Positions 10,819-23,350 of a DNA stretch of 64,000 bases are shown one piece after another. The stretch is taken from NCBI GenBank assembly GCA_037367405.1, contig JAZKJV010010525.1, positions 143,881-207,880 of the forward strand. Reading direction: 5' to 3'. Source of the stretch: Ottelia alismoides (Eukaryota > Streptophyta > Magnoliopsida > Alismatales > Hydrocharitaceae). The notes beneath the pieces were generated by a model. It ran no database searches, was not told the origin of the DNA, and was given only the letters and a program-made list of their open reading frames with translations. The stretch's first letter is position 1; each line of letters starts with the position of its first letter. Made by a program: the position numbers and the translations under genes.

Positions 10819-13800
10819 TGATGAATACTCATTCATCACTCTTTATTCTTTTATTTTAGCTATTTATCTTTGCAAAACACCCTGTAGATAGCTGTAAATA
10901 CAATAAATTACAAATAGGCATGCTTGTGTTAATATTCAATAATTAAGCATGTGTTTGTGCAAAAATAAAAGAATAAAGAAATAAAGAAAAAGAATGAAAT
11001 ACTTAGAATAAATATTGAGTGACCTGAACCCAAGAGAAGGCCCAATATGGGCCTGATCGTAAAATAAAATAAGTAGAGAGAGATAGGGCCATTCATCCTG
11101 GCCTATATTCCTTTTATTTGTACATATTTTATAAAAAAATGTGTTCCTATTATCTTGTATATATTTCTAAAAATAAAATAAAAATCAGAAAAATAAAACT
11201 AAAAAAACAAAATAAATTCTCTCTCTCCACATTGTACATACCATGTATATATATATATATATATCTATTATTATTTATTTCACCCTTGTAAATAAACAAT
11301 AAAAATAAAATAAAAATTATTTTATAATCTGAGTTTTATGTTGTAAATAAATAAAATATAAAATTGGAGTATTTATACAAAAAAAATAAAAATAAAAGTA
11401 TAAAATATATAGGTAATTTATACCTGTATATAATATAATATAATGTATAACATAATTTATTTTTCATAAAAATAAATAAAAATCGTCAAAAAATAGTTTG
11501 AAAATAAATAAACATTTTTTATTTTGTAATTATTTTAAAATAAAATCATTTTCGATTTTTAATTTAATTTATAAGTACTTTTGACTCTGGAATTATGTGA
11601 TTGGTCCACGGCTGCCAACTCCCCCTCCGGATCCCATCTTCGCCCGAACCCGTTTGAGCCCCATTGTCTCACATTTTTCCTGATCGGGTTTTTCCACCTT
11701 TCTCCTGATTCTTGCGCCCGCTTCTTCCCCTAGGATCCACGATCCTCGCGGACCCCTATGCGAGAGCAGATATTCTTCGGTTCGCGTACCCGTGCTCGGT
11801 CTTCATCACCACCTGGAACTGCGCATAAATGCTTCAATTCGATTCCCAGCTAAGTAGCTCGCGCTGCAAGCCCTCATTCTACCCTAACAATCTTCCCCTC
11901 GGTGACAGCGACCCGAAGCACTCCTTGGTGGCCGGATTGAGTGGCTGCAGCTGTTGCTCAAGGCACGTGGCCGGAGCGCTTCCACGTTCGAGCCTCCCCG
12001 CCCGCCGCAGCGTGGTCAAGGCGACGACCAACATCACCACACATTCCTGTAGCTCAGGATTGATCTTCGATCATCAGGTAACCCTTTCATCGATCCTAGC
12101 TCTGTCTATCGTCAAACCCTTCATCGGTCCTCTGCTGGCTCTGATCCTGTGGTTGGAGCTCCATCGACCATCTTCATCCGCTCAGATCGACTCCCCGTTC
12201 CATCGTCACCCTTCTTCCATAATCTGATCATCTCGATCTTGGCTATCCGAGCCTAGATTGAGCTAGGTTCCCTCTGCTGCCTTCGCCGGAACATGCCTCC
12301 GCCTCCCACCATCGCTTCCCTTCGTATTTCATCCAATAACCCTCGCCAGAGCATTCCTCCGAGCAAGAGCTTTTGTTTGCAGGTCAAGGAGCACAAGATT
12401 ACCCCCAGTCCGCCTTTCACCCACCTCACCGGAGACATCCCAGGTCACCACCACCTCATGGGAGATCCGACCGTCTGATGCTCCATCCACCACCGCCACC
12501 CGACAAAGAGGAGCACCGCGAGTCGAACCCCTCCTTCTGATCGTCCATCAGCTGCCTGGAGCACCCCCAGTCCTTCAACGAACTTCGCTAGGGAGGAGTT
12601 CGTCCAGACGCCTTCTCCACCGTCGGATCTCGCTTCGTCTCCACACTGCATCTGGACTGTCTGTAGCCTGCAGCTTGTCAGGCCGTTAGATCGAGTATCT
12701 AACGGCCTCCGTACGACCACGTCTGCACCCGCAGGACAACCGTCAGATCTTCCAAGTGTTGTCGTCATCACCGCTCGTCACTAGCCATTCACCACCCGCC
12801 ACCTAGCTACCCATGTGACCCGCACGCCTCTGGATGGGTAATTTGCGTCACCTCCCCTGCATTTTTTTATGTTTTTATATAGTCTGTTAAATAAATTAGT
12901 ACACTGTGGACAATTTGCATGTGAGCCACTACTTTTTTTCTTATTTGCACTTTAGTCCCTTTATGTGTGTTACACGTGGTCTGTCACGTGCTTTCTGTCA
13001 TATTTGCATATTTGCTCATGAACTTCATGATTGTTACGATTTGAGCTTTTATAAATAGGAATTACATTTATACCCCTGTTTATGTGACTCATGTGCCGCC
13101 CTCATGCTATTCTGGGCTTTTTTGCATGTTCAACACTAGATTCTTTACACGTGTTATTATTTGGCTGATAACTTTTCAGTAATTACATATAGGTCCCTGT
13201 GTGATGCTTGTCTTTGATTGGTTTAATAAAATAACTATTTTAGCCAAATTTCATGAAATTTGGACACGTGGCTCCTTCCACTGTGTAAAAATTTCTCGGA
13301 ATTTTTGGGCCCATTTCGTTTACATTTGGTATTTTTAAAATTCAAAGGCCTTGTATTTTACTTCTGTTTGAATTGAAAAATCAACTAAAGATATTGAAAA
13401 CCTCCAAAAATTCTAAAATAATTACTATTGGCTTCTTTTGTTGTGTTTTTTATTCTATCAAATTTTTGTTTAATTTGGATTTATAAAAACCTTAAAAATC
13501 TAAAAACACTAAAAAACTCACAGAAATTATTAAAAATTAACAAAAAATAAAAAATGAAATTCTAGTTTCATTAGTTAGTTTTTTATTTTTATTTTATAAT
13601 AAAATTGTTCATGGAATTTTATAGGCTATTTGGATATTTTTAAATAGCCTTCAGATTCTTGCTGCGCATTAGATTTGATTTTTATTCTTATTTCATTTTT
13701 AGAAAATTCACTAAAAAATCATAAAAATCTAAGAAAAATACCAAAAACATTTGAAAATTCATAAAATCCAAAAATATTTTTATTTTGATTTTCTAAGTAT

Positions 13801-14152
13801 TTTTGCTCTTTTAAATAATTGTTTCAATTGTCCTTTTTGAGTTCTTTTATACATTTTTTTATATTAAAAATTACAAAACAATTTGAAAATATAAAAATCC
13901 ACCACGAATATTTTATTTCTTTAATTTTTGAGTCCCGACTACTTCGTAGGTTTTTGTCAATCCGTGCTCCTTGTGTTCGACCCTGGTAGCTACACCAGGT
14001 AAAATAAAATAGCGAGACCACTATTTGTTTGACTTGTTTGATATTTTTGTTTGGTGGTCTTTCTTTTTCTTGTTGAGTGAGCTTCACGATTCGGGACACA
14101 ACGACCTTGATTTTCATACCTTTATCCGGATTGCGGGATTTCTCGCTCATCA
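10819..14152 (+). mobile_element. G3 5' LTR (3.33 kb, Athila-like gypsy)
   Basis: It starts TGATGAATACTCATTCATCA and ends GCTCATCA three bases before a tRNA-Asp-type primer site, giving terminal repeats TGATGA..TCATCA. The layout matches the G2 LTR: AT-rich outer part, GC-rich middle (about 11,590-12,840), then AT-rich part to the primer site. Open frames in the GC-rich part (11,829-12,227 and others) overlap on both strands, show no domain, and are probably composition effects. The left flank CTTAT (10,814-10,818) is the candidate target duplication; the other side is lost. Confidence 0.8.
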
Positions 14153-14155
14153 GAA

Positions 14156-14173
14156 TGGCACCGTTGTCGGGGA
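14156..14173 (+). promoter_or_regulatory. Primer binding site of G3 (tRNA-Asp type)
   Basis: TGGCACCGTTGTCGGGGA matches the complement of the 3' end of plant tRNA-Asp with about two differences from TGGCGCCGTTGCCGGGGA. It sits three bases after the LTR, as in G2. This primer choice is typical of the Athila lineage. Confidence 0.9.
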
Positions 14174-15720
14174 GCATGACTTAGTAGTCGGCTTTTTCGC
14201 CGCTTTTGTTTCTTTCGCGGTTTTTGTGACTTTTTCGTTTTCTTTTATATTATTTTGTTTCCTTTTTCTTTTATTTTAGTTTATTTTTATTTTTGCATTT
14301 ATTTTTGCACTTTATTTTATTTTTATTTCATAACAATTATGGTCTGACATATCTCTTGTTTGACTTTCTTGCGAGGGCCCGACGACCGAGGCGACTTTCT
14401 TCGGGAAGCCGACGCAACCGCGGGATTCGGAGGCGACTCCTTTCTGTATAGAGCTGCAGGAGAGCGCGAGTGAGGCAATCAGGAGATTGGGAGCATACCT
14501 TAGAGTAGTTTAGACTTAGCTTAGTTTTACTTTCTAGCTTATTATTATTATTATAATACAGGACAAACAAGACACTCAGACTTTTGTGGTGATTGATCGA
14601 GGTCTGATTCGCCGAGCACCAGTGTTTTCGGGGGACCTCACCGCGGTTTTTTGTCGGCCTTTTGTTTTTATCAGCTTTTTCTTTATTTGATTTCTCGAGG
14701 ATTTATCCTTAGCTTAGGAATTTTCATTGCCTTGTGACATAATTAATTAGGGTCCAACTTTAATCATCTTGCTCGTTCCTATAGACCGAATAATTAGACC
14801 TTAATTAATTAATTTATAAAAAGCTAACCTGGTCACTCGAGGGGTCAGTGCCGCTAGAGGCCGTATACAGCGCTGGCAGGATCCGTTGTGGTGGACACCG
14901 ATCGACATCAGAGATCGGACCCCAACCCCTCCCATTGACTCGTTAGCTATCGTTCTTCACGTGTAGAAATTTTTGTTAAGGCCGATTTCCTCGCTGCATC
15001 ATCTAGATTAGTTTAATTCCTGTCTTTCAATTATGTGCGGATCATATTGCATGTAGAGTGCTGGCGGTAGGTACGCATCCCTTACTCAGCATGCATCATT
15101 GAGTTTCATCGCGCATCAGCTTTTTCGTCTTCTCCCCTCATTTTTTGGACTTAGTAATCATCAGGAGAACCGAAAAATTCGTTAAGCATTGTTTGTTCTG
15201 AAAAATATATAAAAAATCAAAATCATAAAATTGGAACTTTTTAAGCAAACTTGACTTAAAAATCACTTCACCAAAAAAAATTACTGGGAAAACAATCCCC
15301 TCATTGTATGGTTTTGATGGGCGAGAGAGTGACACACACAATAGGCTAGAGACATATCCGACCCTTCTTCAGATTACTAGTTTTAAGCTAGTCGTTCCTA
15401 AGTGAGGGTCGCTCCGGTCTCCGGTAAAGCGGGCTGCGATATCTTAACAGAGCGAGCCGATCGGGTAGCCAGTAAACGGTCCGCGACTTGTATTGGCTGG
15501 GAAAGATCAAGTTTGGGATCGGCACAGTCTCTTGGGGGCGTTGGATTCCCAACAGCTTACTTAATCGCCCTGATAGACTGCCTTATCACATAATAAAAAT
15601 GACAAGATAAAAGACCGAACCTTTACGGTCATCAGCTCTGCGTGAGTTAGTGAATTGGGGGTATTGTTTGACTGATCCTATTTGCTATTCAGATCTTATC
15701 TGCCTTACTCTCCAGATCGA
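14174..15720 (+). other. G3 untranslated leader
   Basis: A long leader between primer site and gag with no credible coding frame. It carries GGGTAGCC..AAACGGTCCG at 15,463-15,483, also present twice in the G2 leader, followed in both by a TGGCTG-containing stretch. Conservation between otherwise diverged leaders suggests a functional RNA element such as packaging or dimerisation, which is inference. Confidence 0.65.
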
Positions 15721-16715
15721 GATGATGGGTCGGAGGTCGCTTAGGCAGCCTCTAGATGCACCGCTTTCAAGCACTCCGACCCGTTCATCTAGGTTGGTTC
15801 GCGAGAGCCGAGACCCACTCTCCGAACCCGAGTTCGATTCCGCCCTGTTCCCCCTTGACCACCCTTCTACTACCAGTCCTAAGATGCCAGTGCCCGATCA
15901 GAGAGAGCAGCAGCCAGTTGATTTATCGACACCTGTTTTTGGGTCTTTTGCCTTTGTAGAGACCATGGCCAGAAGCGAGGACCGCATCGATGGCCCCAGA
16001 GCAGAGCAGACATATGTACTGGACCAGGGTGCGATCAATAATACCCTATTAGCCTCCCTCGAGACAATGCAGTGACGGATCCGCGATCAGGGGCTTTCAT
16101 GGTTGATATGCGCTGGGAGATGGAGCAGATGCGGGCGGATCGAGTGCAGCGTAGACCCGGTGGAGGAGATGGACCCGATGGTAGACAACCTGAGGAGCCC
16201 GTACAGCCAACAACAGAAGAACGCCCGATGAGAGAGTTGCACAACCCTGGTGCAACTCTGACACACAGATGGATTGTTCTTCCAGCTATTACGGGGGACT
16301 TCAAGTTCCCACCTCAGACTATTCAGCTCCTTCCTCGCTTCCATGGACTTGCCACTGTGGAGTCGCACCTTCATCTCCAGGAGTTCGAGATGACCTGCAG
16401 TACTGTCCACGATCGTCAGGTAGACAAGGACACCATTCGGATGATGGCATTTCCCTTCTTCCTCATCGATAGAGCAGCCAACTGGCTGAAGCATCTCGGG
16501 AGATTTGTCACTACTTGGGAATAACTCCGGAACGAGTATCTCAACAAGTATTATCCACTCGGCCGGACCAATGCAGCTAGGGCCCTGATCAGCAATTTCT
16601 CCATGCTCCCCAACGAGCAGTTTCACGAGGCATGCGATCGCTTCAAGGAGCTACAGATTGGTGCCCCTATCATGACATCTCAAAGCTGAACCTTGTTCAG
16701 AGCTTTTTCCATGCT
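15721..16715 (+). pseudogene. G3 gag (Athila-like capsid), broken and truncated
   Basis: Gag forms the capsid that packages element RNA. A variable Ser/Pro-rich N-terminal part (15,721-16,075) ends at a stop or frameshift near 16,072. The conserved part then opens in another frame: MRELHNPGATLTHRWIVLP, IQLLPRFHGLATVESHLHL, the FEMTCSTV box, DTIRMMAFPF and ANWLKHL (about 16,230-16,500), a stop at 16,522, then LNKYYPLGRTNA, QFHEACDRFKEL and CPYHDISKLNLVQSFFH. This order (LLPxFHG, CST, FPF, W-L, KYFPxGRT, RFKDL, CPHH) is the Athila gag signature. Homology stops near 16,715; zinc knuckle and pol are missing because another element is joined here. Confidence 0.85.
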
Positions 16716-17575
16716 TGACTCTGCAAAAGACTTAAAACTAGGCAATCTTATATATACTAAAACCTGATAGTTCAGTGAACCATCATGCCCTCTCAGAAAA
16801 TCAAGGCAGAAGGTAGAAACTGAAGAGACGCATGTGTTTACTTTCATTACAAGTTAATTCCAATTACACTCTTAAAGTTTGAAAATAATTTTGAAAACTT
16901 TTTACAAACCATTTCACATAAGCATATGTTTTCCAAATATTTTACAAATATTTACAAAACAAGTCAAATCATATTTTCACATACATATGTGAAATACTTT
17001 AAAAACCATGTCAAAGAAGCACATAAAAGACTTTAAATACTTTTCAAAACAATTTCTACAAACTCAACTAAAAAATAATATGATATCCTTAGTCCCAAAA
17101 GTTTGAAAAGGTTAAAACTAAGAGATATGACTAAAGTATTTATGAAATATATAAGGTTCCACCCCTTATATTTAGATTTTGTTATGTCCTCATAGCACAA
17201 AGTGATATGAAGCCATAGTTCATGCTAAATATAAAGAAATGTACAAAGTCTGAATAAAAAAATAAGGTGTATGGAAAAGAAAAAGACTAAGTTAACAAAT
17301 AATTGAATAGAATGGCCCTCCTATACTTAGGCTGAAAATAGTTTAGTATGAAGAAAAAAAGAAAAAAGGAAGTGGAGAGACCAACAGAAAACAAAGTGAA
17401 GAGTAATTTAACAAAGGGTTGGGTCCCCCCATACTTAGGCTGAAAATAGCCTACGTTAGAATAAAAGTATATATATATATATATAGGAGAAACTAAACCT
17501 TAAAATAATAGAGTTAGAAAGAATCAGAATCTAATGATGCTGAATCTGTCTGATGTGAATTTTTAAGTTGCAGCT
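16716..17575 (-). other. G1 3' untranslated region with hairpin/purine-tract modules
   Basis: AT-rich sequence between the integrase stop of G1 and the lost 3' LTR. It carries three modules resembling those in G2, on the minus strand a small hairpin next to a G-tract: near 17,155-17,198, 17,314-17,350 and 17,424-17,453 (stem TAGGCT/AGCCTA). No 3' LTR is found to the left; the sequence changes to G3 gag near 16,715-16,745. A short TA run lies at 17,469-17,486. Confidence 0.65.
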
Positions 17576-18205
17576 TCATGTTGTATCTGAAATGTCTATA
17601 AAACACTGTATTGGCACGAAATCAATGACCTCAATAGGAGTCAGTCTTTCTTTTGATTCCACGAAGTATTTCAACAAACGCCTGCTAACAAAAAATGAAG
17701 GTGCACCATCTGAAATATCTGCGATCTCTGCACTGCCATTTCCATGCACTTCCTTGAGTATAAAAGGACATGTCCATTTAGTTTTCAATTTTCTGTGGAA
17801 AATTCTTAACTTAGATTAAACAACCATACATGTTCTTGCATCTAATATGCGACCCATGCTACTTCTTAACTTTGTCCTTATAGATTAAGCTTTTGTCATA
17901 TATTATGTTACGAATTTCTACTAGCTCATTAAGGTCCAGGTCTCTATAAAGTTTCCTAGGTGACAACTCCAACTGATTTTCTCAACTGCCCACTTAGACT
18001 TGTGAATTAAATCAATGAACAAATGGCATGACTTGCCATAAATTCATCCTAAAAGAGGGATATTATAGGTCGTCTGTAGGCTCATAGAACTTGATCCAAC
18101 AACTAAGATCAATTCTTCCTATCAGGATGAACTAACTTCTGAAAAATACTCTTCACCTTCCTATTTGAAATCTCTGCCATGTCACTCGACTGTTGGTGGT
18201 ATGTA
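17576..18205 (-). pseudogene. G1 integrase C-terminal part (split by G2)
   Basis: This is the C-terminal end of gypsy integrase. TKWTCPFILKEVHGNG, AEIADISDGAPSFFVSRRLLKYF and IEVIDF match residue for residue the end of the G2 integrase (SKWEGPYVVRTVHDNG and so on). MAEISNR near 18,165 is the catalytic glutamate region. The frame runs into the G2 insertion at the duplicated ATGTA (18,201-18,205) and resumes at 34,247. Several frameshifts and stops. Confidence 0.88.
18201..18205. repeat. G2 target-site duplication, left copy (ATGTA)
   Basis: ATGTA directly before the G2 LTR start, identical to 34,242-34,246. A 5-bp duplication is the usual product of LTR-retrotransposon integrase. Confidence 0.95.
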
Positions 18206-21200
18206 TGATGCGAGCTATCAGAATCGGTTTACGGCTTTTTAGAAGAAGAGGTTGTCCGTGTAGAAAAACCGCAAAAGGAATCCTAGTCGATCAAACAAAA
18301 TTCGGTTTTTAAAGAAAACCTACACTAATTACTTATCCAGGGAAATGTTCCTAGGTCGAACACAAGGAGGCAGAATAGTGTATTTCAAATTTTTTTAGGA
18401 GAAAATATTTTTGTGATTTATTTTATATCTCTTCTTAAATCTATCAAGGAAATACTACTATTTTTATGGAGTTTTTATTTTTAATTTTTTTATTTGATTT
18501 ATTCTTTTCCAATTTTTACCTATTTTTCAAAGTGGTATTTTTCACACAATTTATTTATGATACAATAGGTGGAATATAGGTAGAATATTGGTGATACTAT
18601 ATAGTAGGTGAAACGGGACGAGCAACGGGCTCGAACAATCACACAAAAACAAACCAAGATGGAGTCGATTTGCAATGAATCAAAACATGAGAAAAATACA
18701 CGAAAAATTGATGAAAAACTCGCGGAGGTAGTTGTGTAACTACCCCAAGAAAATATACGAAAAATTGTGCCAAAATAGGTCCAAAACTCCCCTACATGCC
18801 AGAGGTATAAGTGCAAGAAAAAGAATAAAAAATATATGCAAAAAGATCCTTAACAGGGACTGTTTTGTGAAGAAAATATGAAAGTTTACATTTAGGTCCT
18901 TGCGCAGGGACCTAAATGTAAATCTGGAAAGTTCTGGAGCGCTTTGGAACTTCTGGAACTCGTCTGGGCTCTTCGTACAAATTTTCCACCGTTTCAGATG
19001 GACGTCTGAGATTATAACGTAGGCACGGATCCTAGCCTTCTGATTATGCCACGCGTCAACAGACTGCAGCGTGGCTGTTCTTGGGCGGTTGGCACAGGTG
19101 GCGCCAATGTCTTCTTCTTCGATTTTTCACGAGTGGTTGGTGACGACTTCGGATCTCCAGCGAGGCCAGAAGGTTAGCTCCTCTAACCTTCGAGCTCGCC
19201 CGCGGTAGATGGCGGTCGGCAAAGGCTCAGAGCGTCGGCTACAGGTCGACGAAGGTGGCGGTCCACTGCTCCTGGCGGCTTATGAAAGTTTGTTACGTCT
19301 CTTTTGAATCGCGATTTCTTTGAAGATTTAAGATTCCGGATGCTTTAGAATGGCTCCAGGTGCAAGATAGATCTGCAAATTACCATTATGTGCTCGATTC
19401 ACAAGGAATCGACCAAAGAATTAGGTGCTTGCAAGATCAAAAATAGTGATTTCCAGACTTAATGAAGTGCGCATGAAAATTGTAGGAAAAAGGGAATGTG
19501 ATTTGGATGGATTTGAAGCGAATTGAGAATTGATTTCAAGTGTGCGTGTATGATAGATGATTAGGCGATCTAATTACATGATTAGCCATGATAATCATGG
19601 CACGAGATTCGAGAGGAAAATTATTAAATATGGAGATATAGATCTGTGAAGAACAGAGGTGTATTACCTCGAATGGATGCTCGACGGCCGATCTTCGCTG
19701 GAGCTGGACGCACGCGATGGCTGTGATGCAAGGCAGCAAAGCCTTGGAACGTCTCCTCCGATGATCCCTCTTCCACGCGAGCTAGCCTTCAGGTGCTGTC
19801 ACCACTGTTGCGAGGCGGAGCGAGGTGGAGAAGTTGGGAGTCGGCCACTGGTTGTTGGAGCTTTAGGTGGTTGCAGGAGAGTTAGTTGGGAACAACCAAC
19901 TTTAGAGGCTTATATAGATCGATTTCGTGATCCTCAAGTTAGATCTAAGGGTGTCCGTGGATCTAGGTTGTTAGGAGGATCAAATCAAGGGTTTAGGTTG
20001 CCTGAAAGGGTAAAAATGTGTGCGTGAAAATTCTGTGAAGTTGGCCGGTTGAAACAAAAGGTCTAACAGACTTCTTGAGGAAGATGAACCAGGTGCTGAC
20101 ACATGTCAGCACCTGATTGGCCAGATGAGTTAAAATTCTTGTAAATTCGATAATAATTAGTAAATAAAGTTATTTTAAATAGGTATAAAAACAAGAAATG
20201 TAAATAAATTAATTATCTAATTTATGGAATAATTACTTTTTATAAATTAATAAATATTATTCGAAATATAAATATTATATTAATAGATATGTATAGACAA
20301 ATAGGTTTTGTATTTTTATTTTAATAAATAAATAATTAAAAGTTAATTTTATATTTTCTTAATTGTTAGAATAATAAATAAGGTTTGTGTGAATTTTTAG
20401 GGATTTTAATAAATTAATTTACATATATTAATAAATAGAGGTATAAGTTATCTAGTTCATTCTTACCTATAATTTAGGGTTTTTGATTTTATTAAAATAA
20501 TAAATAAGCTTTAAAAACTCTAAAATAAATTAGGGTTATATTACAAGATCATGAAAATAATTAGAAATTAAAAAATTAATAAAATTATAAATAATATGTT
20601 CTACATAAAATAAATGGCCTAGAAACCCCGTTGTCATTTGGTCCCAAAACCGACCTTTTGCAAACGGACTTCGAATTCGATGAAACCACCTCTATTAATT
20701 AGAGAATATTATTTTATGAAATTTAAAGGTGAGTAGAGTGAAATTGGAGTTCGTATGAAGAAGTTATGATGTTCGGAAGTTGAGAATTTGACAAATTAAA
20801 AGTAGGATTGCTTGGTATATGTACATGGTAATATTTTTAACTTATTTTTATATTTGTATATACATTTTTAGGAATAATTAGGAAAAGATTTTGGTGAAAA
20901 ATATATACATATGAATTACTTAAAAATCATTAAAGTTTTGTATTTATTTGATAAATAGTGAGAAATATATGAAGTGTGACATAATTTATTTTTAGGGTTT
21001 TCTTTCCTTATCTCCCCTTACTTATTGGTTTGTCGACCAATCCATGCTGACTTGGTCTCGGGGGTTAGGCTATAAATATACCTTGTAGTTATATTTATAT
21101 TTTTAAGTCATATTGTACATATTTACATATATCCAATCTGCCTTCTTTTCTTTTTTTCTTTGTTCTTTATTTAATTACCTGCTTTTATACTTAAAAGTGA

Positions 21201-21318
21201 CTTTTTATTCATGAATGGAATTTTATAAAAAAATGGAAATTAATGAATATTTACATGCATTTGTTAAGGGTTTTAAGACAAAATGCGACAGAAAAGTTAA
21301 TGAATCTTGGATTCATCA
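18206..21318 (-). mobile_element. G2 3' LTR (3.11 kb)
   Basis: In plus coordinates it runs from TGATGCGAGC to GGATTCATCA, matching 31,165-34,241 throughout with scattered substitutions and small indels. TGATG..CATCA are the terminal repeats. A GC-richer core (about 18,990-20,010) lies between AT-rich arms. The right edge touches ACCCCC, the complement of the polypurine tract. Confidence 0.95.
19907..19917 (-). promoter_or_regulatory. Probable TATA box in G2 3' LTR
   Basis: CTATATAAGCC on the minus strand, conserved in the other G2 LTR at 32,852-32,862. It is the best core-promoter match in the LTR. Confidence 0.5.
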
Positions 21319-21331
21319 ACCCCCTATACTT
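21319..21331 (-). promoter_or_regulatory. Polypurine tract of G2
   Basis: On the minus strand TAAGTATAGGGGGT lies against the LTR start and would prime plus-strand synthesis. Just upstream in sense direction is a small hairpin (stem TTTGCTA/TAGCAAA, 21,336-21,355). The same G-tract plus TAAGTATA word recurs in the modules at 22.9-23.35 kb. Confidence 0.75.
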
Positions 21332-21355
21332 AAACTTTGCTAGTCCCTTAGCAAA

Positions 21356-22925
21356 CACTTATTTGAAAAGTAAGTGAAAAAGAAAGAAAGTTAGAATGAA
21401 TTTGTTTTCCTAAACCAATTCATGCGAACAGACAAAGGACAGAGCTCGATCGGGCCTGAAACAAGCATTTTGTCGAAGCCTTAACTAGAATTAGGATTTT
21501 ATCCTCAACAATCCTCAAGTTCCACAAATCCTTATTCAAGATCACTTCATCAGCTAGTTCAGACTCACTTATTTATATCGCAAACTCTATCATCCTTTAA
21601 GTCAATTTGTACAGTGTGTGAATTGATATAGCTCTTCCTGCTTAGAGAGACGAAGAAACCGTCCATCCCGGCTATACACTTCTATCGCTTCCTTATCCAG
21701 CTACTCTTTCCTCGGGGAGGGAGGTATTCCCTTCTGAGGTCAGTTCTGCTATGTCCACAATCGAGTATAGAGAGAAAGTAGAAGAATGAGAAAAGAAGTG
21801 GAGTGCGACCAGTGTAGACGCATCTCCTTGTGAAGCTCAACCGGTGTAGCTAAGTCTCCACTAAGATGTGCATGCATTTTTGGTGGAAGCTTGGACCATT
21901 GTGGTCGTATTTGGTGGCTTCTTCTTTGCTTTGACTTTGTAATTTGCTTGCACTGCATTCATCTTTTTGTGCCTCGACGGATATAGCATCTTTTTATTCC
22001 GTCCCTTTTTTGAGGTCTTAGAAAAATTGTGTTAGCATATCCTTCCCTCATCCGAAGCAACTATCGCAACCCCAATCTCTCCCGTCTTTAGACTCAATGG
22101 CGCAAAGATAAGGATAGAAATGCACTACCAAGATGTACTGCCCTTCGTAACTCTATGCGAGTTGAGCTAAGTGCAGAGTGCATGTGTTCAAGATTGGTTC
22201 ACTGATGTAGAGTTGTACGGATGACACCAAATGGTCTACTTAAGCACATATGACTTGATTTCCCGAGTATGGTCTTATGGAATCCAAAGATTTTAAGTCA
22301 AAAGACCTGAAGAGTCTAAATTCCAGATCCTAACTAGGCTCCTTACAACGAAAGTTAAAGGCCGTAATCAAGCTCCATCCTTTAGACTAGACTCAATCCT
22401 TAGTTCCAGAAATCTAACTTATTTAGAAAAATGCGAATGCAAATGCAACCATGTTCTTGTGAAGTATATTTTCTGAATTTTACTCATTTTTATGGATTTT
22501 AAGGCTTTTGTAATTTTTATGACTTTTAGGACTTCGTATTTTTTATGGATTTTATGATTTTTATAAACAAGTTTTTGTACATGAATTTTACAAGATATAT
22601 TTTATTTGGGTTAAATATCTATTGTATTTTACAGATTTTATATACAAGGGATTTTACAAGGATTAAATGATTTTTACACATGTTTTAATAAATAGGATTT
22701 TAAATAAGTATTATACAAATTTTAAATACAAATTTTAAGTTCATATTTTAATTACAAGTTTTAAATACAAGTTTTAAACATATTTTAGTTATTTACAAGG
22801 ATTTTAAAAGTAATAAAAAAATATATAAATGGATTTAAAATTAACCATTACCCACTTTTTTTGGATTTTATAGATATAGAAAATACATAAAAGTACGAGT
22901 TATGGATAAAAGTATGTATACAATA
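21356..22925 (-). other. G2 3' untranslated region, AT-rich spacer
   Basis: About 1.6 kb between the hairpin modules and the PPT. The part at 22,440-22,860 is rich in TTTTA words and is similar in style to G1 at 16,860-17,060. No env-like or other protein frame was recognised; the frame at 21,749-21,958 has no known domain. Confidence 0.6.
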
Positions 22926-22931
22926 TATACG

Positions 22932-23350
22932 CCCCCCCTATACTTAGCTTGTGCTATGTCCACATAGCGTCAAAAGAGAAAAAAGGAGGACATGACTCGT
23001 GATGAGTAAAAGTGGGTGAAGAAGAATAGAGACTACAAGTCAGTCAACCCCTCCTATACTTGCGATCATGTCATCGTAAGTATAATGGAAGAGCAAAAAC
23101 AAGGTGACTGAGTAAAAAGAATATACAAAGAAGAAACAAAAGGAATAAAGAATATGAAATTATCGAAATCACTCGGTCCCCCCTATACTTAGGATAAAAC
23201 ATCCTAAGTATAGAAAAGAGTGTAGCCAAAAATCGGAGACCAGTGATTTGTGAAAAAGAAAGGATATAGAAAAGAATCGAAATAAAATATAAAACGTGAA
23301 TCAGCGAACAATCGGTCCCCTTATACTTAGGATCCGGTATCCTAAGCATA
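22932..23350 (-). repeat. Four hairpin plus purine-tract modules in G2 3' region
   Basis: Four units about 115-140 bp apart each hold a C-tract (G-tract on the sense strand) beside CTATACTTA and a hairpin: 22,953-22,968 (7-bp stem GCTATGT), 23,055-23,084 (12 bp, one mismatch), 23,184-23,212 (12 bp perfect, loop AAAAC) and 23,322-23,350 (12 bp, one mismatch). The stems differ in sequence but pair within each unit, which suggests that structure is maintained. The PPT next to the LTR has the same word. Role unknown; extra plus-strand priming sites or RNA 3'-end structures are possible. Confidence 0.85.

Noticed and set aside
11829..12227. 132-codon open frame in the G3 LTR as a gene
   Set aside because: Overlaps other open frames on both strands in a GC-rich LTR core, shows no domain or start context, and is best explained by base composition.
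14156..14173. tRNA-Asp gene fragment
   Set aside because: Only the 18 bases complementary to the tRNA 3' end are present, directly beside an LTR; this is a primer binding site.
21319..23350. env-like third gene of an Athila element
   Set aside because: No membrane protein-like frame was found on the sense strand between integrase and 3' LTR.
22932..23350. CRISPR-like array
   Set aside because: Units are spaced about 115-140 bp apart, stems differ between units, and the context is a plant retrotransposon 3' region.
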